From contig JAIQGK010000010.1 of NCBI GenBank assembly GCA_020072645.1, positions 1 through 64,000 on the forward strand: 64,000 bases of DNA, in the 5' to 3' direction. Source of the DNA: Terriglobia bacterium. Its GTDB lineage: Bacteria > Acidobacteriota > Terriglobia > Terriglobales > Acidobacteriaceae. Below the pieces are notes generated by a model. The model saw only the letters and a list, made by a program, of their open reading frames with translations. It made no database searches and had not been told where the DNA came from. Positions 17,648 through 25,070 of this stretch are shown here, piece by piece; position 1 is the stretch's first letter, and the number at the start of each line of letters is the position of its first letter. The translations under genes were made by a program, and so were the position numbers.

Positions 17648-18118
17648 ATGACAGAGAAAAATCTTGCTGAGCACGCTATCTCCGCCCGTAGCCGTACAAA
17701 CCTGCTGGAAGCCATGCGGGGTGAAGCTTTTGCTTTTGCCAAATACAAACTCTTTGCCAAACATGCACGCGCCAACGGCGGCAACGAATTGGCCGACCTG
17801 TTCGATAAGACCGCAGACCAGGAATACATGGAGCACTTCACCGAGCAGGCAGACCTGCTGCAACTTGTGGGGACCGACGAACAGGATGTGACGGACGCAA
17901 TCGCCGGAGAATCTTTTGAAGTGGATACGCTTTATAAGCGTTTTGCCGAAGAAGCCCGCGAAGACGGCGATGAGCAGGTGGCGCACCGCTTTGAAGAAAT
18001 ACGCCGCGACGAAACTTTCCATCAACTGGCCTTCCAGGAGGCACTCATCAAGATACAGACGCGGCAAAGGGCCATGAAGGGCGCAATGCGCTCCAGTTCA
18101 AAGGCGCACGACTTTTAG
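17648..18118 (+). CDS. Rubrerythrin/ferritin-like diiron domain protein
   Basis: 156 aa four-helix-bundle protein. Diiron ligand patterns recur: EAMRGEAFAFAKYKLFAKHA, DQEYMEHFTEQAD, FAEEAREDGDEQVAHRFEEIRRDETFHQLAF, with ExxH-type pairs in the second and fourth helices. There is no C-terminal rubredoxin domain. Probable role in peroxide or iron handling. The ATG at 17648 is preferred; upstream in-frame codons add only a few residues. It is divergent from the DUF883-like gene, and the 130-bp gap should hold both promoters. Confidence 0.8.
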   Translation: MTEKNLAEHAISARSRTNLLEAMRGEAFAFAKYKLFAKHARANGGNELADLFDKTADQEYMEHFTEQADLLQLVGTDEQDVTDAIAGESFEVDTLYKRFAEEAREDGDEQVAHRFEEIRRDETFHQLAFQEALIKIQTRQRAMKGAMRSSSKAHDF

Positions 18119-18138
18119 AAGAGGCATAGTTCGCCTGA

Positions 18139-19011
18139 ATGGCTGTTGCGGCCAGGATGCGACATAATAGCAATGTGACCGCGCCCCGAGAGAACTCAGA
18201 CTGGAACAGCTTTGGCCGTGCCAACGCAAGCCAGAAATGGCGTCGCCAGTCGGCAGCCATGGGCAATGACATGACCCGCGCTATTGTGGCAGCAGCGCAG
18301 GTTCAACCAGGCATGCGCGTGCTCGATATTGCCTGCGGCACCGGTGAGCCGTCGATATCGTTAGCCAGCGACCTGGCTGGCGGGGGAGAAGTTGTCGGCA
18401 TAGATATTTCCCCGGCGCCGCTCAAAATTGCTGCAGAGCGCGCCACACAGCGCAGCCTGTCCAACGTCACCTTCCAGCAGGCGGATGCTCATCATCTACC
18501 ATTTGCTGACAACACCTTTGATCGCATTACGTCGCGTCTGGGCGTCATGTTTTTTTCTGACCTGCCGCACGCATTAGGCGAAATGCGTCGCGTCCTTCAG
18601 CCCGCGGGCAAGGCCATCCTGCTAGTCTGGGGACCCATGGAGCAGCCTTATTTTCAAACGACCATCGGCACAGTATTGCGTATGCTGCCCGGCGTTGTCG
18701 TGCCGGAATCAGGACGAAAAATGTTTGCCCTGGGGAACAAAGGCGTGCTGTCACAAGCGCTGCGGCAGTCTGGCTTTTCGCAGGCGAAGGAAGAAATGAT
18801 AACGGTACCCTGGACCTGGATGGGCACGCCGGAAGAAGTCTGGGAATATTTTCAGGATGTGGCTGTACCGTTCGCATCTTTGATCCAGTCCATCCCGGCG
18901 GACCGGCGCCCGGAAATCGACGCAGCGGTGCTGAAGGCAATCAGCCAATACTACGATGGCACAAGCATAAAATTTACGGCGACGGTAAACATCGCCGTCG
19001 CCGTGAAGTAA
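18139..19011 (+). CDS. Class I SAM-dependent methyltransferase (UbiE/COQ5-like)
   Basis: 290 aa. Motif I is VLDIACGTGEPSISLASDLAGGGEVVGIDIS, followed by the post-I and motif II/III segments FQQADAHHLPFADNTFDRITSRLGVMFFSDLPHALGEMRRVLQPAGKAILLVWG. The small-molecule acceptor cannot be read. A GTG at 18175 is an alternative start; the N-terminal 12 residues are low in conservation value. Confidence 0.83.
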   Translation: MAVAARMRHNSNVTAPRENSDWNSFGRANASQKWRRQSAAMGNDMTRAIVAAAQVQPGMRVLDIACGTGEPSISLASDLAGGGEVVGIDISPAPLKIAAERATQRSLSNVTFQQADAHHLPFADNTFDRITSRLGVMFFSDLPHALGEMRRVLQPAGKAILLVWGPMEQPYFQTTIGTVLRMLPGVVVPESGRKMFALGNKGVLSQALRQSGFSQAKEEMITVPWTWMGTPEEVWEYFQDVAVPFASLIQSIPADRRPEIDAAVLKAISQYYDGTSIKFTATVNIAVAVK

Positions 19012-19030
19012 ATCTCTTCTGTGCTTTCCA

Positions 19031-20686
19031 CTAAGTCAGGTCGGCAACTTTTAATTTAAGTTCTGTGCTCTTCCAGTTGCTTTGAAATTGCTTGTCGACA
19101 AACTGCGCATCATAGGCGCGGTTTTGCGCTCGCAACGCTTCAGCCAAACCAAAGAGCGACCGTGGATTGCGTGGATTGCGGTCCAGGTCTTCGCGAAACA
19201 CCTTCTCCGCCTCCGCTGCATTCCCATTCAGCAGCAGGACTGCTCCAAGGGACTCGCGCACTGGATAAAACCAGTCTGGCGGTTCGTCATACTTCAGCGT
19301 GTCTTGGATGGCGACCGCGCGGCGTAACAGTGAAATTGCACCCGTTGAATCATGCTTTGCCTGCGCGATCTTTGCTCCCAGAACGTTTGTGGCAATGTTC
19401 AAGACGTCTTTGGCTTTGTTATTTACAGGCATGGCAAACACCTGGTCCGGCGGCGTTTTGTCCGCGGCTTCGCGCACGATGTGATCTTCGGCTTCAGCTT
19501 CGGCCACCTTGCCTTTTGCCGCCAGGGCCATGCCGCGAGCAAAATGCCAGAAGACCGTGGTGGTTTGCATGGCGGCCGGCGGCTGCGGCATCGCCAGTAT
19601 CTGGTCCCACTTCTGGAAGCGGACCTCAACTGCAAGAGGCACTGTCATGAATCCTTCCAGGGGTGGTATGTCTTTTACCATCGGTCCTACGTGCGCCGCC
19701 AGCATTTCTGCGGCCTTGTGGGCTTCAGCGTAATTGCCATTCATGCTGGAGCATGCGGCAATGAAGTGCAGGTTGTGGCTGTAATACATTGCGCCATACA
19801 AGCCTCCGGAACCACTGGCCTGTAAATAAGCGCGGTCGGCGGACGCTGCCAGCTGGTTGGTTTTTACCGCTGATTCAAAATCGCCGGTGCGGATATAAAC
19901 GTGTCCGGGCATGTGAACCAAGTGGCCTGCTGCCGGAGCGAGTGCAGCCAGCCGATTGGCTGCAGCCAGCGCGCGCTCCGGATTCGGAGAAGCTTCTACA
20001 GCGTGAATGTAATAGTGGATTGCGCCCATGTGATTGGGATCGCGCCGCAACACCGATTCCAGCGCGGCAATAATGTCCTCAGTCCCGCCTTCAGGCGTGC
20101 CATCCGGACGCCACAGGCCCCAGGGATGCAGGACCATGCCGGCTTCAGCAAAAAGCGTCGCCGCGTCCAGGTCATCTGGAAATTGCTTAACCACGTCGCT
20201 CATGGCATTGCGGTAACGCTCCGCCGCTAGACGATGGTCAGCGGCTGGATCTGCCGGAAACCGTAGCGCCATTGCAGCGATATAGCCTTTTTCACTAGGC
20301 GATGCATTGACCGCAAGCGCCTCACCTTTGGCGATGGCTTCATGCGCTTTCTTGTAACGGTCTGGATCGGCAGGATCGTTGTAATTTGGTCCCACCGCTT
20401 CTGCCAGACCCCAGTAGGCCATTGCCATATTGGGGTCGAGTTCAGCCGCGCGCTCAAAAGATCCAGCGGCTTCTTCATGGTTAAAGGCATAGATCAGGCG
20501 CATTCCCTGATCAAAAAATTTCTGTGCCTCTGGATTGCTGGTTGAAACAGGATGGTGCAAATCTCCCAGCCCTGTCATCAGCGTGGCTTTCTTGGCGGGA
20601 GGTTGACTGTGCATGGCATGCTGCTGCGCGGAGATCGATCCGCAAAGCACGAGCAGTGCCAGGATATGTATCAGGAGGAGGTTCAT
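19031..20686 (-). CDS. Secreted tetratricopeptide-repeat protein
   Basis: 551 aa with a signal peptide (MNLLLIHILALLVLCGSISAQ). TPR units are visible throughout: FDQGMRLIYAFNHEEAAGSFERAAELDPNMAMAYWGLA, DIIAALESVLRRDPNHMGAIHYYIHAVEASPNPERALAAANRL, and near the C-terminus LLLNGNAAEAEKVFREDLDRNPRNPRSLFGLAEALRA. Histidine-rich patches (HAMH, HLVHMPGHVYIRTG) are typical of this secreted TPR family, whose function is unknown. Confidence 0.8.
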   Translation of the reverse strand: MNLLLIHILALLVLCGSISAQQHAMHSQPPAKKATLMTGLGDLHHPVSTSNPEAQKFFDQGMRLIYAFNHEEAAGSFERAAELDPNMAMAYWGLAEAVGPNYNDPADPDRYKKAHEAIAKGEALAVNASPSEKGYIAAMALRFPADPAADHRLAAERYRNAMSDVVKQFPDDLDAATLFAEAGMVLHPWGLWRPDGTPEGGTEDIIAALESVLRRDPNHMGAIHYYIHAVEASPNPERALAAANRLAALAPAAGHLVHMPGHVYIRTGDFESAVKTNQLAASADRAYLQASGSGGLYGAMYYSHNLHFIAACSSMNGNYAEAHKAAEMLAAHVGPMVKDIPPLEGFMTVPLAVEVRFQKWDQILAMPQPPAAMQTTTVFWHFARGMALAAKGKVAEAEAEDHIVREAADKTPPDQVFAMPVNNKAKDVLNIATNVLGAKIAQAKHDSTGAISLLRRAVAIQDTLKYDEPPDWFYPVRESLGAVLLLNGNAAEAEKVFREDLDRNPRNPRSLFGLAEALRAQNRAYDAQFVDKQFQSNWKSTELKLKVADLT

Positions 20687-20767
20687 CGTCGGCTTCTCCA
20701 GTTAAGTTGTGGGCCCGGGATTTCCTGAAATTCTACACCCAGCGGCGTGACTGGAGAGGTTGGGGGA

Positions 20768-21505
20768 TTATGGATTTTGCTTCTTACCGAAAATTTCACG
20801 CAGCAGGGCCGTTGTTTGCGCTGCGGGATCCTTGCGAATCTTGCGTTCTTCTTCACCCATCACGTAAAAGAGCCCGTCCATGGTTTTGCCGACAACATAT
20901 TGATCGATATTGAAGCCTTCACTGTCCGCCACGCGCGCGGCAATCGGGTTCTGCATCAGTTGATTGTATTGCCTTACAACGCCCACATTTTCCATGGCTT
21001 GGTGCACAATCGGGGAAAAGGCCGCCGTCAATTGTTCCGTGCTGGCGGTCTTGAAATACTCTGTGGCTGCTGTATCGCCGCCGGAAAGGATCTGGCGCGC
21101 GTCTGCGATTGTCATCTTACTTACAGCATCGATAAATATCTGCTTGGCGGCCGGTGCGGCCTGCTCTGCGGCGCGGTTCATACCGATCTCAAGGGCGTCC
21201 ACCTGCCGCCCCATGCCCATGAGGCGCATGCCTTTGCCAACGTTGCGCAGTTTTTCCGGCAGCAGAATCTTAATGGCCGCATTCTTCAGGAACCCGTCAA
21301 CGCGCCCCGTTGAAGCTACCGCCCTCCGCGTGCTCACGCTCAGGGCTTCCTTCAATCCGGCGGCAATGCGTTCGTCGGTGGGCCCGCTCTTCTTACCCAG
21401 CGCTTCTTCAGCCCTTTTGCGGAGATCATCCAGCGGAGACTGGGCCCATGCCCAGGCGGAGAGCAATCCGGCGACCAGCAGGAGAATGGCGGCGCGTTTT
21501 TTCAT
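20768..21505 (-). CDS. DUF4197 domain protein, secreted
   Basis: 245 aa. Signal peptide MKKRAAILLLVAGLLSAWAWAQ, then the DUF4197 body: ISAGLKEAL-like IAAGLKEALSVSTRRAV, GFLKNAAIKILLPEKL, AAPAAKQIFIDAVSKMTIADARQILSGGDTAATEYFK and DGLFYVMGEEERKIRKDP. The last stretch is the family's C-terminal signature. I start at the ATG at 21505; a GTG nine bases earlier would put MPT in front of the signal peptide. Function unknown. Confidence 0.83.
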   Translation of the reverse strand: MKKRAAILLLVAGLLSAWAWAQSPLDDLRKRAEEALGKKSGPTDERIAAGLKEALSVSTRRAVASTGRVDGFLKNAAIKILLPEKLRNVGKGMRLMGMGRQVDALEIGMNRAAEQAAPAAKQIFIDAVSKMTIADARQILSGGDTAATEYFKTASTEQLTAAFSPIVHQAMENVGVVRQYNQLMQNPIAARVADSEGFNIDQYVVGKTMDGLFYVMGEEERKIRKDPAAQTTALLREIFGKKQNP

Positions 21506-21601
21506 GGTTGGCACCTTATATGTATGAAATGAATGAAGCCCTCTTGCGCTAACGGCACGGCGCGAGCCCCGTCCAAACCTGTATATTACCCTCGACCTTG
21601 T

Positions 21602-21614
21602 ATTTGTCCTATAT
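21602..21614 (+). promoter_or_regulatory. 13-mer shared by the leaders of rhodanese genes 1 and 2 (copy 1)
   Basis: ATTTGTCCTATAT lies 43 bases before the first rhodanese ATG and recurs exactly at 22600-22612, 45 bases before the second. The TATATAAC that begins inside it (from 21610) looks like a -10 region. Confidence 0.4.
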
Positions 21615-21657
21615 AACGCAAGTCTCGCGCCAGCAGATTGAATTTTGGAGGCACGTT

Positions 21658-22566
21658 ATGATCCGAAAATTGCTTCAATGTGGAGTCGGGGTTGCTATTG
21701 TCCTTATAGCCCTTTCTTCTTCCGTCCCGGCCAAGCCTGCCGATGGAGCAGTTCATCCGGAAATGATCGTTTCAGCCAAGTGGCTAAGCGAGCACCTGAA
21801 TGATCCAAAAGTTGTTGTGCTGGAAGTGGCCGCATCCATGGGACCACAACGCGCCAGCTACGATGCGGGCCACATTCCCGGCGCACGCTTGCTGCTAGGC
21901 GAGGACTTTGTGCAAGGCCGAGATGCCAAGCTGCCGTCTCCGGAAAAACTCAAAGAGACATTTGAGAAGCTGGGTGTCAGCAACGATTCGCGCGTGGTGG
22001 TTTACGCCACCGATTGGTATCCCATGGCCGCCCGCGCATACTACACGCTGGACTACATGGGGCATGGCGATCACACGGCACTGCTCGACGGCGGCATGGT
22101 TGAGTGGAAAGCGGAAAAGCGTCCGTTGGAAACGACGGAACCCAAGGTCGCGCGCGGCACCTTTACCCCGCATGTTCACCCTGAAGTTCTCGCCATGATG
22201 GATGACGTGAAAAAAATCTCCGCGCAAGATCAAAAATCTGAGTTGCTGGTGGACTCGCGGCCGGAGAAGCGCTATGCCGATGGCCATATTGCAGGCGCTG
22301 TAGACCTTTATTGGGCGGAGACCGTTGTAGATGAGAACAAGAAGCCGGTGTTGTTGCCCCCGGATAAATTGAAAGAGCTCTTTGCTTCGCGCGGCATTAA
22401 GTCTGGGCAAAAGCTGGTGACCTATTGCGAGGTCGGGATGCAGGCATCGCATAACTATTTCATCGCCAGGTATCTGGGCTATGACGCGGCGGTGTATGAC
22501 GGCTCGATTCATCAATGGAAGGATGTAAACAACCAGCCACTGGTGCAGGGTAAGTCGCTGCGCTGA
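21658..22566 (+). CDS. Secreted sulfurtransferase (rhodanese), first of three in tandem
   Basis: 302 aa with a signal peptide (residues 1-24) and two rhodanese domains. The inactive N-terminal domain has GHIPGARLLLGEDFV and DSRVVVYATDWYPMAARAYYTLDYMGH. The active domain ends in TYCEVGMQASHNYF, whose cysteine sits where the persulfide cysteine of thiosulfate/3-mercaptopyruvate sulfurtransferases lies. The loop CEVGMQ differs from both the CRKGVT and CGTGVT types, so the donor is uncertain. SD GGAGG is 6 bases before the ATG. Adjacent paralogues show local duplication. Confidence 0.88.
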   Translation: MIRKLLQCGVGVAIVLIALSSSVPAKPADGAVHPEMIVSAKWLSEHLNDPKVVVLEVAASMGPQRASYDAGHIPGARLLLGEDFVQGRDAKLPSPEKLKETFEKLGVSNDSRVVVYATDWYPMAARAYYTLDYMGHGDHTALLDGGMVEWKAEKRPLETTEPKVARGTFTPHVHPEVLAMMDDVKKISAQDQKSELLVDSRPEKRYADGHIAGAVDLYWAETVVDENKKPVLLPPDKLKELFASRGIKSGQKLVTYCEVGMQASHNYFIARYLGYDAAVYDGSIHQWKDVNNQPLVQGKSLR

Positions 22567-22599
22567 CAAAGCTGAAAGTCGAGAAAGCAGATGTCCTTC

Positions 22600-22612
22600 A
22601 TTTGTCCTATAT
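22600..22612 (+). promoter_or_regulatory. 13-mer shared by the leaders of rhodanese genes 1 and 2 (copy 2)
   Basis: Exact second copy of ATTTGTCCTATAT. The surrounding leader sequences differ, so this element was either kept by selection or happens to be the remnant of duplication. Confidence 0.4.
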
Positions 22613-22657
22613 CCGTGGTGCATCGACCCTTGAATATGGACATGGAGATACCGACCT

Positions 22658-23554
22658 ATGATCAACAAATTGTTTCGCAGCCTCGGCCTATGTGTTGTGG
22701 CCCTTGGAGTATTTTCCCCAACCGCGTATGCAACATCTGGCGATGGAGCAGTCCATCCGGAGATGATCGTTTCAGCAAAGTGGCTGAGCGAGCACCTCAA
22801 TGATCCTAAAGTGATCGTCCTGCATGTCGCTGACAAGCGCTCAGAATATGATAAAGGCCATATTCCCGGCGCTCGCTTGCTGGCGCTGGAAGACTTTATT
22901 GAAGGCGAGGATGCCGAACTTGCTGCGATGGAAAAGCTCAAAGATACTTTTGAAAAGCTGGGCGTAAACAATGACTCGCGTGTGGTGGTCTATACCACGG
23001 CCTGGTATCCGATGGCCGGACGCGCTTACTACACCCTGGATTATCTGGGCCACGGCGAGCATACGGCGCTGCTGGATGGCGGCCTGGATGAATGGCGCAA
23101 GGAAAATCGGCAGCTCTCTAAGGATGCGCCGAAAATTACCAGGGGCGATTTCACTCCACATGTTCACTCTGAAGTTCGCGCCATGATGGAAGAAGTAAAG
23201 AAACTCTCTGAGCAACCAACAAAGACCACTGTTCTGGTGGATTCGAGGCCCGACAAGCGCTATACCGACGGGCATATCGCGGGAGCGGTGCATATTTACT
23301 GGCAGGAAACGCTGGTCGACGCCAAGAACAATCCTGTCTTTTTGCCGCCAGACAAGCTGAAAGCGCTCTTTGTCGCCAGAGGCATTATGCCGGGACAGAA
23401 ACTGGTTACATACTGCGAGATCGGCTTGCAAGCTTCGCATAATTATTTCATCGCCAAATATTTGGGTTATGACGCAGCCATGTTTGACGGATCGATTCAT
23501 GAGTGGAGTCATATGAGCAAGCTGCCGCTGGTGGTGGGCACGTCATTGCGCTAG
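22658..23554 (+). CDS. Secreted sulfurtransferase (rhodanese), second of three
   Basis: 298 aa, closely similar to the gene before it along its whole length (shared DGAVHPEMIVSAKWLSEHL; catalytic loop TYCEIGLQASHNYF). The signal peptide is different in sequence (LGLCVVALGVFSPTAYA). Two rhodanese domains, with the C-terminal one carrying the active cysteine. A separate leader with the shared 13-mer suggests its own promoter. Periplasmic sulfur transfer to thiosulfate, cyanide or thiols is the family role. Confidence 0.88.
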   Translation: MINKLFRSLGLCVVALGVFSPTAYATSGDGAVHPEMIVSAKWLSEHLNDPKVIVLHVADKRSEYDKGHIPGARLLALEDFIEGEDAELAAMEKLKDTFEKLGVNNDSRVVVYTTAWYPMAGRAYYTLDYLGHGEHTALLDGGLDEWRKENRQLSKDAPKITRGDFTPHVHSEVRAMMEEVKKLSEQPTKTTVLVDSRPDKRYTDGHIAGAVHIYWQETLVDAKNNPVFLPPDKLKALFVARGIMPGQKLVTYCEIGLQASHNYFIAKYLGYDAAMFDGSIHEWSHMSKLPLVVGTSLR

Positions 23555-23562
23555 GAGGCTCG

Positions 23563-24480
23563 ATGTTTAGAAGACTTATTCTCGCGGCGCTCACGATGAT
23601 GCACGCGCCATCTGTGACAGCCCAGAACAATGCGGCGCCGAAATTGCGGCCTGAAATGCTGGTCACTACCGCATGGCTGGCAGAAAACTTGAGTGAGCCG
23701 GACGTAGTCGTACTTTGCGTCAATTCCACACCGGAGTTTTATTCCAAAGGACACATCCCCGGCGCAAGACAGATTAAGCTGGAGGACATTGCGGTAACAC
23801 GCGACGGCATCCCCACCGAACTGCCACCAGTGGAGACGTTGAAACACGTTTTTGAAGCAGCCGGGGTCAGCAACTCGTCGCGGGTAGTTTTATACGGGGA
23901 ACGCTCCAATCTGTTCGCGGCGCGAGCGTACTTTACTCTCGACTATCTGGGTATCGCGGCGCGCGTTGCGCTTCTGGATGGCGGCTTGGAGAAGTGGACT
24001 GCGGAACGACGGCCACTATCAACGGAAATGCCGCAGTCGAAAACCGGAACGCTTGTGATTTCACCGCGGCCGGAAATTCTGGTGGATACAAAAACCGTGC
24101 GCGACCTTTCACAAAAGAAGCCGGGAAGCGTGACCCTGCTGGACGCTCGGCCAACAAAAGAGTTTACCGGGGAGCAACTCTCAGAGGATGTTGCCAAAGC
24201 CGGACACATTCCCGGAGCAAAAGGCCTGTTTTGGATGGACATGCTCGTAAGCCGCCAGAATCCTGTGCTGAAGCCGGAAGCAGAATTGCGGCGTATGTAT
24301 GAACAAGCCCACGCCGCAGCAGGCCAGCCTCTGGTTACCTATTGCCGAACAGGCATGCAATCTTCCTTCGATTACTTTGTGGCGAAATATCTTGGTTACG
24401 ATCCCAGCATGTATGACGCTTCATTTTTTGAATGGAGCAAAAACGGTTTGCCGGTAGAAACCTCTGCTAAGCATCCATAG
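23563..24480 (+). CDS. Secreted sulfurtransferase (rhodanese), third of three
   Basis: 305 aa, more diverged from the first two. Signal segment MFRRLILAALTMMHAPSVTAQ, two rhodanese domains, catalytic loop TYCRTGMQSSFDYF. The RTG loop is closer to ordinary CRxG rhodaneses than those of its neighbours. It starts 8 bp after gene two with SD AGGAGG overlapping that gene's stop, so genes two and three are one operon. Its end overlaps a small opposing gene. Confidence 0.87.
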   Translation: MFRRLILAALTMMHAPSVTAQNNAAPKLRPEMLVTTAWLAENLSEPDVVVLCVNSTPEFYSKGHIPGARQIKLEDIAVTRDGIPTELPPVETLKHVFEAAGVSNSSRVVLYGERSNLFAARAYFTLDYLGIAARVALLDGGLEKWTAERRPLSTEMPQSKTGTLVISPRPEILVDTKTVRDLSQKKPGSVTLLDARPTKEFTGEQLSEDVAKAGHIPGAKGLFWMDMLVSRQNPVLKPEAELRRMYEQAHAAAGQPLVTYCRTGMQSSFDYFVAKYLGYDPSMYDASFFEWSKNGLPVETSAKHP

Positions 24481-24715
24481 AGAAAGTGCGTTTATGGGCG
24501 AGACGATCTGCTCTGAACAGGCCGCCACCGCTTGAGTGGTCTATATTCGCAGGTTTCCAGTCCGCCAATACAGGCTTAATTACAACGCACGGCTCGACAA
24601 TGAGGCTGAGCGAAGTCTTGTCCTGAAAGCCTATGTCGATGATGCAGTCGCCATCGGGAGAAACGAAGAGTTCTATGGCTTGAATTGTCTTGCCTTTGAT
24701 TTCATGGAATTTCAT
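24467..24715 (-). CDS. Small hypothetical protein, 82 aa
   Basis: Reads MKFHEIKGKTIQAIELFVSPDG... then DIGFQDKTSLSLIVEPCVVIKPVLADWK, a regular alternating beta-strand pattern that looks coding rather than random. The last 14 bases overlap the end of the third rhodanese gene on the other strand. It is divergent from the HTH gene, separated by 78 bp that holds operator-like repeats. Unknown function; possibly the partner of that regulator. Confidence 0.55.
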   Translation of the reverse strand: MKFHEIKGKTIQAIELFVSPDGDCIIDIGFQDKTSLSLIVEPCVVIKPVLADWKPANIDHSSGGGLFRADRLAHKRTFSMDA

Positions 24716-24739
24716 TTTTGCATGGTGTTCACTTCGATA

Positions 24740-24780
24740 ACCTGTCGGAGGTAACCGATAGGTCGGAGGAATCCTACAGG
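24740..24780. promoter_or_regulatory. Operator-like repeats between small gene and HTH gene
   Basis: ACCTGTCGG (24740-24748) and CCGATAGGT (24755-24763) form an imperfect palindrome (8 of 9 positions) around a 6-base centre. GTCGGAGG is repeated at 24744-24751 and 24763-24770, 19 bp apart (two helical turns). A site in front of an XRE-type regulator fits autoregulation. Confidence 0.5.
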
Positions 24781-24793
24781 CGACAATCTAAAT

Positions 24794-25012
24794 GTGTCAA
24801 GGGAAAATATCACGGTTCGGGTTGGCAAGCGGCTCCGCTATTTGCGAGAGCAAGCCGGACTGAGCCAGGGCGAGATGGCGCACCAGTTTGGAATTGACAG
24901 GGGAAACATATCAGAGTGGGAAAATGCCAAGGTCTGCCCGTCTCTTCCGATGCTTGAGACGTTGGCCCGAGGATTCAAAATAACAATATCGAAGCTGCTA
25001 CAGGGCGTGTAA
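24794..25012 (+). CDS. XRE-family HTH regulator
   Basis: 72 aa, essentially one Cro/CI-type DNA-binding domain: VGKRLRYLREQAGLSQGEMAHQFGIDRGNISEWENAKVCPSLPMLETLARGF. The helix-turn-helix lies around residues 20-45. It starts at a GTG (24794); an ATG two bases upstream is in another frame. Likely represses its own divergent promoter region through the repeats just upstream. Confidence 0.85.
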   Translation: MSRENITVRVGKRLRYLREQAGLSQGEMAHQFGIDRGNISEWENAKVCPSLPMLETLARGFKITISKLLQGV

Positions 25013-25070
25013 AACCCGTGGAAAGGGAACTCGATAGGGTTCCCTCCCTCCGGTCGGGACAAGGCAAAAT

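Noticed and set aside
21895-22971. 358-codon open frame opposite the first two rhodaneses
   Set aside because: It spans the gap between two genes and reflects the antisense of GC-rich codons; both rhodaneses are complete on the other strand.
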